From the NCBI RefSeq assembly GCF_900110925.1, contig NZ_FOFP01000019.1, forward strand, positions 25,000 through 88,999: DNA of 64,000 bases, read 5' to 3'. Each line of letters starts with the position of its first letter. Within the stretch, counting starts at the first letter, position 1. The notes below the pieces were generated by a model that saw nothing but the letters and a program-made list of their open reading frames with translations, was not told the origin of the DNA and did not search any database. This DNA comes from Pseudomonas cuatrocienegasensis (lineage in GTDB: Bacteria > Pseudomonadota > Gammaproteobacteria > Pseudomonadales > Pseudomonadaceae). Shown here piece after piece: positions 26,729 through 34,910 of the stretch. Both the position numbers and the translations under genes were made by a program.

Positions 26729-27228
26729 CGGTCGCGGCTGGCCTGCTCGAGGCATGCCAGCGCTTCCAGCGCCTGCGCCAGTTGCTCCTCGCTGAACACC
26801 TGCACGCCCGCGCGACGCAGTATCGCGGCGGTGACACCTTCGCCGGGGATGCGCGTGCCGGTGAACTGGCCATCGTAGTTCTCCAGGTTGCCGCACGAGG
26901 GGCTGCGCGCCTTGAGCAGGGCGATGCGAATGCCATGGCGTTGCACCAGCGCCAGCGCCTGCTCGGCCCCGGCGACAAAGGCGGCGGTGACATCCTCGCC
27001 ATCGATCCCACGCACCCGCACCTGGCCATCGAGCACTTGGCCGCCCTGGCCGCCGTCGATCTCCGCCGCCGGCCGCGGCGTGGGCAGGCCACCGGCGACT
27101 TCCGGACAAAGCGCAACCACCCGCCCTTCAGCCTGCCAGCGCTGCAGCAGGTCGAACGGTCCATGGGCGCCGCCGTCGTAGCGCACCGGATGGCCCAACA
27201 GGCAGCGGCTGACCAGGATCTTCTCCAC
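26725..27228 (-). CDS. DUF523 domain protein
   Basis: 167 residues from the GTG at 27228, chosen because AAGGAG lies 6 bases upstream; a GTG five codons earlier would leave no such site. It opens EKILVSRCLLGHPVRYDGG with the family's conserved Cys, then ALCPEVAGGLPTPRPAAEI (second Cys) and LLKARSPSCGN (third Cys). Three conserved cysteines suggest a metal or Fe-S ligand set, but no function is established. It ends at a REP-like repeat that supplies its stop codon and begins 11 bases downstream of the prolyl hydroxylase gene. Confidence 0.88.
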   Translation of the reverse strand: MEKILVSRCLLGHPVRYDGGAHGPFDLLQRWQAEGRVVALCPEVAGGLPTPRPAAEIDGGQGGQVLDGQVRVRGIDGEDVTAAFVAGAEQALALVQRHGIRIALLKARSPSCGNLENYDGQFTGTRIPGEGVTAAILRRAGVQVFSEEQLAQALEALACLEQASRDR

Positions 27229-27239
27229 AGCTAGCTCCT

Positions 27240-27851
27240 TCACTCCAGCGGATTATCGGCGCGGCGGCGGAACCAGGCGGTCAGCGACAGCCGATCACGG
27301 GTAGCCGGCAACACCTCGTGGGGGATGTCGGCCGAGAGGAACACCACCAGGCTGCCGGCCACGGGCAGGATGTCATGGGCAGCATCGTCTTGCAGATACA
27401 GGCGTAGTGCGCCGCCCTGCTGCGCCTGCCAGTCCGGGTTCAGGTAGAGCACCGCCGAGACCGCGCGGCGATCGTCATCGCGAAAACGGTCGAGGTGGCG
27501 GCGGTAAAACGCACCCGGCGGGTAGAGGGCGAAATGGCTTTCGACATCTTCCAGGCCGAGAAACAGCGCCTGGTTGAGCGCCATGCGCAATTGCTCAAGG
27601 TGTGCCAGATACTGGTCGCAGGCCACCGACTGGCCCGGTTCGAGCCAATCGATATGATCGCCACGAATGCCCTCATTGACCGCCACGAACGGGCCGCGCC
27701 CTACGCCAGCCGGCGTCAGGGCACCCTGGGCGGCACGCCGATGGCACTCTGCGGCCAAAGCCATGGTCAGAGAAGCAGAGATGAACGCCGGCTGCAGGGA
27801 CCAACCCTGCTCGGCCAGGTCATCGATGATGCGGGAACACAAGGTGTCCAT
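27240..27851 (-). CDS. PHD2-like 2-oxoglutarate/Fe(II) prolyl hydroxylase
   Basis: 203 residues from the ATG at 27851. The double-stranded beta-helix carries the iron triad HLD (in FYRRHLDRF, about residue 119) and the distal His of DIPHEVLP (about 180). The 2-oxoglutarate-binding Arg lies in ATRDRLSLTAWFR. The block YPPGAFYRRHLD...AVLYLNPDW...GGALRLY closely follows animal HIF prolyl hydroxylase (RHVD, YYLNKDW, GGILRIF, NPHEVQPA). The Pseudomonas member of this group hydroxylates a proline of elongation factor Tu, so that is the best substrate guess. Oxygen sensing is an inference. Confidence 0.9.
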   Translation of the reverse strand: MDTLCSRIIDDLAEQGWSLQPAFISASLTMALAAECHRRAAQGALTPAGVGRGPFVAVNEGIRGDHIDWLEPGQSVACDQYLAHLEQLRMALNQALFLGLEDVESHFALYPPGAFYRRHLDRFRDDDRRAVSAVLYLNPDWQAQQGGALRLYLQDDAAHDILPVAGSLVVFLSADIPHEVLPATRDRLSLTAWFRRRADNPLE

Positions 27852-27988
27852 CTGGGGGTTCTCTACCGCGCCGGCGGATGCTGGCCAGTGTAAGGGGGGT
27901 TGTCGAAAGCGGCTGCTGAGGTATGCACTGCGCCTCGACAAGCCTTGGCTGGCCATTGAAAATACTCGCCCGCTAGACTGGAGTCTGT

Positions 27989-28756
27989 ATGCGCGTCCTA
28001 TCCTTTGCAGTACTGCTGTTGCTGAGCCTCACGGCCCAGGCTGACGATCACGCCGATCTTTACCAGTCCGCAGGATGGGCGCAGCAGCGCGCGCATTTCA
28101 GCGCAGCGCTGAGTGCCGCGCAAGCCCGTTATCAATCAACCCTGCCACCGGCGGTGTATCAGGCCCTGGTGAACAACAGCAACGCACGCTTCGCTCCGGC
28201 CGCCATGGATCAGCGCGCCCTGCAGGGCCTGCGCCAGCACTTGGCCGATCCCGCTCCCGCCCTGGCTTTTTTCCAGTCGCCCCTGGGCCGTAAGGTGGTC
28301 GAAGCCGAGCTGCTGGCCACCAGCCGTGAACAACTGATGCTGCATGCCGACGGCCTCCCGCGCATTGAGGCGAGCGCCACCCGCCGCCTGCTGATCCGCC
28401 ACCTGGCCCAGGCCATGCCGGCCCGCGAAGCGGGCGCTGAGGTGAGCCTGGCGCTGGCCGGCGTCGCCGCCGACAGCCTGAGCCAGATGATCCCTGGCCT
28501 GCTCGGCGGTGGCGCCGCACAGTCGATGCTCGAAGGCCAGCGCCAGCGGCTGATGGAGCAGATCAGTGTCGACCTCGACAACACCCTGCTGCATGTCTAC
28601 CGCGAGCTGTCGGACCCGGAGCTGGAGGAGTTCGTCAGCTTTGCCCAGTCCGTCGAGGGCCAGGCCTATTACCAGGCCGCTCTGGCGGCGATGCGCGAAG
28701 GCCTTGCCGTGGGCCGCAGCAGCGACAGTCTGGCGCCCGCGCCGCAGGGCATCTGA
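27989..28756 (+). CDS. DUF2059 domain secreted protein
   Basis: 255 residues with a clean signal peptide (about 1-18, LSLTAQA). The rest is largely helical. The C-terminal DUF2059 region includes LDNTLLHVYRELSDPELEEFVSFAQSVEGQAYYQA, a conserved pattern also seen in other periplasmic DUF2059 proteins. Function unknown. It stands alone; a palindrome follows its stop immediately. Confidence 0.82.
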   Translation: MRVLSFAVLLLLSLTAQADDHADLYQSAGWAQQRAHFSAALSAAQARYQSTLPPAVYQALVNNSNARFAPAAMDQRALQGLRQHLADPAPALAFFQSPLGRKVVEAELLATSREQLMLHADGLPRIEASATRRLLIRHLAQAMPAREAGAEVSLALAGVAADSLSQMIPGLLGGGAAQSMLEGQRQRLMEQISVDLDNTLLHVYRELSDPELEEFVSFAQSVEGQAYYQAALAAMREGLAVGRSSDSLAPAPQGI

Positions 28757-28810
28757 TAGGGTCTATTGCCGTTTCGTAGTGAGCCGCGAACGAAACGGGA
28801 ACAGACCCTA
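28757..28810. repeat. Palindrome of the AACAGACCC family between convergent genes
   Basis: TAGGGTCT (28757-28764) pairs with AGACCCTA (28803-28810), and CCGTTTCG (28769-28776) with CGAAACGG (28791-28798). It begins directly after the DUF2059 stop codon, and its last three bases are the hydrolase stop codon. No T-run. A second member of the family lies at 30478-30509. Confidence 0.75.
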
Positions 28811-29743
28811 GCCATTCCCCAACTGCTGATCGAGAAAGGCGAAATACTGCTCGCGAAAGACCGGTAGTTCGTTGGCCAGGTGATGCCGCGCCTCGGGCAG
28901 GCGCAGGATGCGCGGCGCGTCGAACTTGTCTTCCAGCACTGCCAGGTTATGTCGCCAGTCGACAGTCATGTCGGCCTCACCCTGGACGATGATCGGGCTG
29001 TGCCGGCTGCGCGCAGCACCCTCGATGCGCGGCACCCACTGGCGCAAGGCGCCGACCCAGCGGGTCGGCAGGCTGCGCGGCTGCAACGGGTCCTGGTTGT
29101 GCACGAAGTCGATAAAAGCCGCGTCCCCCGAATTGATGCTGAAGCGTCGCGGAATCTCCGTGACGAACGGGCTCAGCAGGCGATAGCTCAATTGCGACCA
29201 GTTCCAGGAGCGCGGCCGCACCAGCGGCGCCAGCAGCACTGTTTCGCCGAGTGATGGATGCACAGCAGCATGCAGACGGTGATCGAGCAGAATCGCCGCA
29301 CCGGTGCTTTGCCCGCACAGGTGCCAGGGCGCGGGCAACTCCAGGGCCGCCGCCTCGATCAGCGCCGCATCGAGCACGGCCTGGTACTCGGCGAAGTCAC
29401 CGATGCTCGCCCGCTCACCACTGGACAGGCCATGCCCCGGCAGGTCTACGGCAAGCACAGCGAACTGGCGGCGCAACGCCCACTCGATGACATGCCGGTA
29501 CAAGCCTGAGTGGTCGTAATAGCCATGCAGCAGGATCAGGCTCGCCCGCGGCGTCGGCGGACGCCAGAGCTGCAGCGCGATGCGGTAGTCACCCACCTCA
29601 AGCAGCCCGAGGCGACCCGGCAAGCCCAGACGGTCGAAGCCATAGAAGCGCTGGTAGTGCTCATCATGGGGGCCGGGCTCGCCTGCCGCGGCCAAGGGTC
29701 GCAGGCTGGCCAGCAGGTGATCGAGCGGGAAAGGCGCAGGCAT
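28808..29743 (-). CDS. Alpha/beta hydrolase, serine aminopeptidase S33/lysophospholipase-like
   Basis: 311 residues from the ATG at 29743; an open frame extends to 29836 without family-like sequence. The Hydrolase_4 fold shows LILLHGYYDHSGLYRHVI (oxyanion-hole HGYYDHS, as in monoglyceride lipases), VDLPGHGLSSGER, the nucleophile Ser in LCGQSTGA (about 155), the Asp in GEADMTVDW and the His in EARHHLANE. It probably acts on lipids or esters in the cytoplasm; the substrate is unknown. Its stop codon lies inside the palindrome shared with the DUF2059 gene. Confidence 0.88.
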   Translation of the reverse strand: MPAPFPLDHLLASLRPLAAAGEPGPHDEHYQRFYGFDRLGLPGRLGLLEVGDYRIALQLWRPPTPRASLILLHGYYDHSGLYRHVIEWALRRQFAVLAVDLPGHGLSSGERASIGDFAEYQAVLDAALIEAAALELPAPWHLCGQSTGAAILLDHRLHAAVHPSLGETVLLAPLVRPRSWNWSQLSYRLLSPFVTEIPRRFSINSGDAAFIDFVHNQDPLQPRSLPTRWVGALRQWVPRIEGAARSRHSPIIVQGEADMTVDWRHNLAVLEDKFDAPRILRLPEARHHLANELPVFREQYFAFLDQQLGNG

Positions 29744-29899
29744 CAGGGTTTCCGCAAGGTTGCCGAGGTCAGGTAGGTGAAGGATACCGCCGTCACCAGG
29801 CAAAGGGATATTCTGCTGGCGCCCCGGGCATGGCAAGCTACCCGGCCATGGTGCGGCGCGCTATCCCTGCTGCACACCTCACTCGCCACAGGCTCAGCC

Positions 29900-30478
29900 A
29901 TGCCCAAACCACGCCGCAAAACGCTCCTGATCAGCCTGACCGCCCTGCTCTGGCTGGCGGCGATGATCGCGGCGTATTTCTGGTTCGAGGCCCGTTACAT
30001 CCGCACCTTCAGCGACCAGACTGCGCTGTTCAGCGGCAGCGAGCTGCGCCTGCCCGAACACCTGGCCGGGCCAGGCCCGATTCGCCTGGTGCACTTCTGG
30101 GACCCGGGCTGCCCATGCAATGTCGGTAACCAACAACATCTGGGCGAGCTGATCGAACGCTTCGCGCCCCAAGGTGTGGCGTTTTACGCCGTGCAAAAAG
30201 CCGGCAGTCAGGGCCGTCTACCCGCCAACCTCGATGCCTTGCAGGCTCTGGCCACACTGCCCGGCAGCGAGCAGCTGCCCGCCAGCCCGGCAGTGGCAAT
30301 CTGGGACCAGCAGGGCCGGCTGGCCTACTTCGGCCCTTACAGCGAGGGGCTGACCTGCAGCTCGAGCAACAGCTTTATCGAGCCCATTCTCGAGGCCCTG
30401 GCCGCCGGGCGCCATGTCAATGCCAGCAACACCCTGGCCGTGGGCTGCTTCTGCGCCTGGACGCCGACATCCGAATAG
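29900..30478 (+). CDS. Membrane-anchored thioredoxin-like protein (DUF6436-like)
   Basis: 192 residues. An N-terminal membrane anchor (about 8-27) exposes a periplasmic thioredoxin-like domain. The family active-site region is FWDPGCPCN, i.e. a C-P-C rather than C-x-x-C. A second cysteine cluster CFCAW lies at the C-terminus and another Cys in LTCSSSN. The family is uncharacterised; redox activity or metal binding is inferred. I chose the ATG at 29900 because residues upstream in the frame overlap the divergent hydrolase start and look non-coding. Confidence 0.78.
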   Translation: MPKPRRKTLLISLTALLWLAAMIAAYFWFEARYIRTFSDQTALFSGSELRLPEHLAGPGPIRLVHFWDPGCPCNVGNQQHLGELIERFAPQGVAFYAVQKAGSQGRLPANLDALQALATLPGSEQLPASPAVAIWDQQGRLAYFGPYSEGLTCSSSNSFIEPILEALAAGRHVNASNTLAVGCFCAWTPTSE

Positions 30479-30509
30479 GTCTGGCGTCTAACGCCGACGG
30501 CAACAGACC
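30478..30509. repeat. Palindrome of the AACAGACCC family
   Basis: GGTCTG at 30478-30483 pairs with CAGACC at 30504-30509, with an inner GGCGT/ACGCC stem. The right half, ACGGCAACAGACCC, matches the two halves of the 28757-28810 element. The left arm starts on the last base of the preceding gene's TAG stop. Confidence 0.65.
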
Positions 30510-30578
30510 CAAATAGCGCTCAAGCTGTGCTTTTTAGGCTATGTCGCCGTTCCGCGCTGCACAACGTCGCGGCTTCTC

Positions 30579-30665
30579 GTAGGAGCCGCGCCTCGCGGCG
30601 AATAGCGGTCCTTCAGCGGTATAACAGATAGTCCAAAAGCTTCGCGCCGGGGCGGCGCTCCTACG
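30579..30665. repeat. REP-like inverted pair, CGTAGGAGC...GCGAA family
   Basis: CGTAGGAGCCGCGCC...GCGAA at 30579-30603 faces an inverted copy at 30641-30665, separated by 37 bases. It resembles the GTAGGAGCGGC REP type frequent in pseudomonads. It lies in the gap between the thioredoxin-like gene and the spu operon terminator. Confidence 0.82.
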
Positions 30666-30720
30666 GAATTTGCGTTATGGCCTACATGCGACTGCAACAG
30701 CCAATGGGACATAGCCAATG

Positions 30721-30742
30721 AAAAGGGCCACGACTGTGGCCC
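30721..30742 (-). terminator. Terminator of the spu operon
   Basis: AGGGCCAC (30724-30731) and TGTGGCCCT form a GC-rich hairpin. Read on the minus strand it is followed by TTTT, 24 bases after the spuH stop codon, the expected place for an intrinsic terminator of the spuABCDEFGH transcript. Confidence 0.8.
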
Positions 30743-30765
30743 TCTGGGTGTAACGCGTTTACCGA

Positions 30766-31659
30766 TCAGGCATGCACTTGCGACGGGTCGCGGCGGCTGT
30801 CGGGGCCGGCCTGCAGGTGGGCACCGGTGCTTTCGTCCATGGCCTGCTGGATCGCCTTCTTGCGGTTTTCTTCGGCGCGGTGGGCGAAGAACCAGACCAG
30901 GAAGGTGGCGAAGGACACCGCCAGCAGAATCAGACTGGCCACGGCGTTGATTTCCGGTTTCACGCCCAGGCGCACGGCGGAGAACACCTCCATCGGCAGG
31001 GTGGTGGAGCCGGGGCCGGAAACGAAGCTGGCCAGTACCAGGTCGTCCAGCGACAGGGCGAAGGACATCATGCCGCCAGCGGCCAGCGAAGGCGCGATCA
31101 TCGGGATGGTGATCAGAAAGAACACCTTGAATGGCTTGGCACCCAGGTCCATGGCCGCTTCTTCGATCGACAGGTCGAGCTCACGCAGGCGCGCCGACAC
31201 CACCACCGCCACGTAGGCGGAGCAGAAGGTAGTGTGAGCGATCCAGATGGTCAGAATGCCGCGCTCGGCGGGCCAACCGATCAATTGCGCCATGGCCACG
31301 AACAACAGCAACAGCGACAGACCGGTGATCACCTCGGGCATCACCAACGGCGCAGTGACCAGACCACCGAACAGCGTGCGGCCCTTGAAGCGCGTGACAC
31401 GGGTCAGCACGAAGGCCGCCATGGTACCCAACGCTACGGCGGCAATCGCTGTGTAGCAGGCGATTTCCAGGGAGCGCATCACCGCGTTCATCAACTGGGT
31501 GTTGTCGAGCAAGCCGACATACCACTTCACCGACCAGCCACCCCAGACGGTAACCAGGCGCGATTCATTGAACGAGTAGATGACCAGGATCACCATCGGC
31601 AGGTAGATAAACAGCAAGCCGACCCACAACATGATGTTGGAGAAACGGAAACGTCTCAT
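30766..31659 (-). CDS. spuH: Polyamine ABC transporter permease
   Basis: Second inner-membrane permease of the spermidine/putrescine importer (PotI-like), 297 residues with six hydrophobic segments. The EAA loop EEAAMDLGAKPFKVFFLITIP (about 180-200) contacts the ATPase. The start ATG overlaps the spuG stop by 4 bases, so it is translationally coupled. Last gene of the operon; an intrinsic terminator follows. Confidence 0.96.
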   Translation of the reverse strand: MRRFRFSNIMLWVGLLFIYLPMVILVIYSFNESRLVTVWGGWSVKWYVGLLDNTQLMNAVMRSLEIACYTAIAAVALGTMAAFVLTRVTRFKGRTLFGGLVTAPLVMPEVITGLSLLLLFVAMAQLIGWPAERGILTIWIAHTTFCSAYVAVVVSARLRELDLSIEEAAMDLGAKPFKVFFLITIPMIAPSLAAGGMMSFALSLDDLVLASFVSGPGSTTLPMEVFSAVRLGVKPEINAVASLILLAVSFATFLVWFFAHRAEENRKKAIQQAMDESTGAHLQAGPDSRRDPSQVHA

Positions 31660-32567
31660 GCCCGACCCTCCATCTCTTTGGCTTGGTTGCGGTTAAACAG
31701 AATGATCGGCACGATCAGGATCGCCAGCATGACCACCGCCAGGGCGGACGCCACCGGCCAGTCGCGGTTGTTGAAGAACTCTTGCCACAGCACCTTGCCA
31801 ATCATCAGCGTCTCCGGGCCACCGAGCAGCTCGGGGATGACGAACTCGCCGACCACCGGGATGAACACCAGCATGCAGCCGGCGATGATGCCGTTCTTCG
31901 ACAGCGGCACGGTGATTTTCCAGAAGCTGTTGAAGTTGCTCGAGCCCAGGTCGGCCGCGGCTTCCAGCAAGCTCTGGTCATGCTTCACCAGGTTGGCGTA
32001 GAGCGGCAGGATCATAAACGGCAGGTAGGAGTACACCACGCCGATATACACCGCGACGTTGGTATTGAGGATCTGCAGCGGCGCATCGATCAGGCCGATA
32101 CTCTGCAACAGGCTATTGAGCAGGCCGTTGTTGCTGAGAATACCCATCCAGGCATACACGCGGATCAGGATCGCCGTCCAGGTCGGCATCATGATCAACA
32201 GCAGCAGCACGGTCTGGATGTCCTTGTCGGCGCGGGCAATGGCATAAGCCATCGGGTAGCCGATCAACAGACACAGCAGGGTGCTGACAAAGGCCATCTT
32301 CAGCGAGCCCAGGTAGGCCGCCAGGTACAGCGAGTCCTCACTGAGGAAGATGTAGTTGCCCAGGTTGAGCACGATCGACAGTTTGTTTTCCGCCCAGGTG
32401 TACACCTCGGTGTACGGCGGAATGGCCACGTCGGCTTCGGCGAAGCTGATCTTCAAGACGATGATGAAGGGCAGCAGAAAGAACAGGAATAGCCAGACGA
32501 AGGGCACGCCAATAACCAGGTGGCGGCCCGACGGCATGCGGCGGCTTAGGCTTCGGGAAATATTCAT
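31656..32567 (-). CDS. spuG: Polyamine ABC transporter permease
   Basis: First permease of the importer (PotH-like), 303 residues from the ATG at 32567, which forms an ATGA overlap with the spuF stop; the longer frame from 32600 lies inside spuF. Six hydrophobic segments (first about 15-37). The EAA loop is LLEAAADLGSSNFNSFWKITVP. Works with SpuH and the SpuF ATPase to import putrescine and spermidine delivered by SpuD and SpuE. Confidence 0.96.
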   Translation of the reverse strand: MNISRSLSRRMPSGRHLVIGVPFVWLFLFFLLPFIIVLKISFAEADVAIPPYTEVYTWAENKLSIVLNLGNYIFLSEDSLYLAAYLGSLKMAFVSTLLCLLIGYPMAYAIARADKDIQTVLLLLIMMPTWTAILIRVYAWMGILSNNGLLNSLLQSIGLIDAPLQILNTNVAVYIGVVYSYLPFMILPLYANLVKHDQSLLEAAADLGSSNFNSFWKITVPLSKNGIIAGCMLVFIPVVGEFVIPELLGGPETLMIGKVLWQEFFNNRDWPVASALAVVMLAILIVPIILFNRNQAKEMEGRA

Positions 32568-33706
32568 GAGCGCAATGCCACCCCGCTGTCGTCCTCCCAC
32601 CAGACGTAGACTTCGTCATCCCAGGTCGGCCGCGCGCCACGGCGCTCGGCGTTGGCGACGAAGGACTGGACGATCTTGCCGCTCGGCAGTTGTACGTAGA
32701 ACACCGAATGGCCGCCCAGGTAGGCGATGTCGTGGACCTTGCCACGCGACCAGTTGTACTCGTAGGCCGGCTGCTCGGTGGTAACCAGCAGCTTCTCCGG
32801 GCGAATGGCGTAGGTGATGCTCTTGTCCTGCACCGAGGTGCTGACGCCGTGGCCGACGTAGATGTTGCGCTCCAGGTCCGGGCTGTCGATCAGCGCATGG
32901 CCTTCCATGTCTTCGATGACCTGGCCTTCGAACAGGTTGACGTTGCCGATGAACTCGCAAACCAGACGGCTGGTCGGGGTTTCATAGATGTCGATCGGGC
33001 TGCCGATCTGGGCGATCCAGCCCAGGTGCATGATGGCGATGCGCTGGGCCATGGTCATGGCCTCTTCCTGGTCGTGGGTCACCATCACGCAGGTCACGCC
33101 GACGCGCTCGATGATCTCGACCAGTTCGAGCTGCATCTGCGAGCGCAGCTTCTTGTCCAGCGCGCCCATCGGCTCATCGAGCAGCAGCAGCTTCGGGCTC
33201 TTGGCCAGGGAGCGGGCCAGGGCCACACGCTGGCGCTGGCCACCGGAGAGCTGGTGCGGCTTGCGCTTGGCGTACTGAGTCATGTGCACCAGTTTGAGCA
33301 TCTCGGCCACACGGGCCTCGATCTGCTCCTTGGGCATGCGGTCCTGTTTGAGGCCGAAGGCGATGTTGTCCGCCACGGTCATGTGCGGGAACAGTGCGTA
33401 GGACTGGAACATCATGTTGATCGGCCGCTCGTAGGGCGGCAGGTCAGTGATGTCCTGGCCATCGAGGAAGATGCGCCCCTCGGTCGGCCGCTCGAAACCG
33501 GCGAGCATGCGCAGCAGGGTCGACTTGCCCGAACCTGAACCGCCGAGCAGCGCGAAGATCTCGCCCTTGTTGATGGTCAGAGAGACATCGTCGACCGCGA
33601 CCGTTTCATCGAACTTCTTGGTCACACGCTCGATTTTGACCAGCACCTCTTTCGGTTGCTGATCACCCTCTAGAACCTTTTTATAGGCACTGGAAGCAAC
33701 TGCCAT
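32564..33706 (-). CDS. spuF: Polyamine ABC transporter ATP-binding protein
   Basis: 380-residue PotA/PotG-type ATPase. Walker A GGSGSGKST (about 56), signature LSGGQRQR (about 150), Walker B LLLLDEPMGALD and H-loop VMVTHDQ are intact. A C-terminal TOBE regulatory domain follows (about 290-375). I start at the ATG at 33706, preceded by GGGAG at 8 bases. It overlaps spuG by 4 bases and follows spuE by 51. Confidence 0.96.
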   Translation of the reverse strand: MAVASSAYKKVLEGDQQPKEVLVKIERVTKKFDETVAVDDVSLTINKGEIFALLGGSGSGKSTLLRMLAGFERPTEGRIFLDGQDITDLPPYERPINMMFQSYALFPHMTVADNIAFGLKQDRMPKEQIEARVAEMLKLVHMTQYAKRKPHQLSGGQRQRVALARSLAKSPKLLLLDEPMGALDKKLRSQMQLELVEIIERVGVTCVMVTHDQEEAMTMAQRIAIMHLGWIAQIGSPIDIYETPTSRLVCEFIGNVNLFEGQVIEDMEGHALIDSPDLERNIYVGHGVSTSVQDKSITYAIRPEKLLVTTEQPAYEYNWSRGKVHDIAYLGGHSVFYVQLPSGKIVQSFVANAERRGARPTWDDEVYVWWEDDSGVALRS

Positions 33707-33757
33707 TCCCAACACTCCCGCAAAGTGGCGCCCAGCCCGACGGCTAGGCGTTTAAAA

Positions 33758-34843
33758 TTATTGTCCCGACTTGACCCGGGTCCAGCTCCGGGTCATCAGT
33801 CGCTGCACCTTCACCGGCAACTCCGCCGAGATATACAACTTGTCCAGCACCGCTTGTGGCGGATACACCGACTCGTCATTGCGCACGTCCTGATCCATCA
33901 GCGCGCCTGCCTGGGTATTTGGGTTGGCATAGCCGACGTAATCGCTGACTGCCGCAATGGCTGCCGGCTCAAGTAGAAAATTGATAAAGGCATGCGCCTC
34001 TTTCGGGTGGCTGGCATCGGCCGGGATGGCGAGCATGTCGAACCACAGATTGGCCCCTTCTTTGGGGATGCTGTAGGCGATCTCGATACCCTTGCCCGCC
34101 TCTTCGGCACGGTCGGCAGCCTGCAGAACATCGCCGGAGAAACCGACCGCTACGCAGATGTTACCGTTGGCCAGGTCACCAATATATTTGGAGCTGTGAA
34201 AGTAAGTCACGTAAGGGCGCACCGCCAGCAGCTTGGCTTCAGCCTTGGCGTAGTCCTCGGGGTTTTGCGTGTTCGGGTCCAGCCCGAGGTAATTGAGCAT
34301 GGCCGGGAGCATTTCATCGGCCGAGTCGAGGAAGCTGACGCCACAGCTGGCGAGCTTCTGCAGATTTTCAGGCTCGAACACGCTGGCCCAGGAGTCGATC
34401 TTGTCGACGCCGAGCACTTCCTTGATTTTCGCCACGTTGTAACCAATGCCATTGGTACCCCACAGATAGGGCACCGCGTACTGGTTATCGGGGTCGTTGA
34501 CCTGCAGTTGCTTGAGTAACTGCGGGTCGAGATTCTTCCAGTTGGGCAGTTGGTTGCGGTCGAGTTTCTGGAACGCGCCGGCCTTGATCTGCTTACCGAG
34601 AAAATGATTGGAGGGCACCACGACATCGTAGCCGGAGCGCCCCGCCAGCAACTTGCCTTCCAGGGTTTCGTTGGAATCGAAAACGTCGTACTGGGCTTTG
34701 ATGCCCGTGGCCTGCTGGAAATCAGCCAGGGTGGTTTCGCCGATGTAGTCAGACCAGTTGTAGATTTTGACTACAGGCTCGGCGGCTTGCACAGCGCTGA
34801 CGGCGGCAACCAGTAAGCCCGCCACGAGAGGAGTACGACGCAT
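33758..34843 (-). CDS. spuE: Periplasmic polyamine-binding protein (SpuE-like)
   Basis: 361 residues, signal peptide about 1-20 (AVQA). PotD/PotF family: KIYNWSDYIGETTL, YDVFDSNETLEGKLLAGRSGYD, and the ligand-pocket Trp and Asp pattern typical of polyamine receptors. In P. aeruginosa the second binding protein of this operon prefers spermidine; that specificity is transferred by position and not tested here. AACAAGAAGG just before the ATG combines the ribosome site with an A-rich Hfq/Crc-type motif. Confidence 0.94.
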   Translation of the reverse strand: MRRTPLVAGLLVAAVSAVQAAEPVVKIYNWSDYIGETTLADFQQATGIKAQYDVFDSNETLEGKLLAGRSGYDVVVPSNHFLGKQIKAGAFQKLDRNQLPNWKNLDPQLLKQLQVNDPDNQYAVPYLWGTNGIGYNVAKIKEVLGVDKIDSWASVFEPENLQKLASCGVSFLDSADEMLPAMLNYLGLDPNTQNPEDYAKAEAKLLAVRPYVTYFHSSKYIGDLANGNICVAVGFSGDVLQAADRAEEAGKGIEIAYSIPKEGANLWFDMLAIPADASHPKEAHAFINFLLEPAAIAAVSDYVGYANPNTQAGALMDQDVRNDESVYPPQAVLDKLYISAELPVKVQRLMTRSWTRVKSGQ

Positions 34844-34870
34844 AGGAGTTTCCTTCTTGTTTTGGAAGGG

Positions 34871-34893
34871 ATGGGGCGAGCGAGCCGCCCCAT
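34871..34893 (-). promoter_or_regulatory. Intercistronic hairpin between spuD and spuE
   Basis: ATGGGGCG (34871-34878) and CGCCCCAT (34886-34893) are perfect 8-base arms with a 7-base loop in the 67-base gap between the two binding-protein genes. No T-run follows. Such hairpins often protect upstream mRNA and raise binding-protein expression; that is inference. Confidence 0.6.
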
Positions 34894-34910
34894 CTGGTAC
34901 GGCGAAACCG

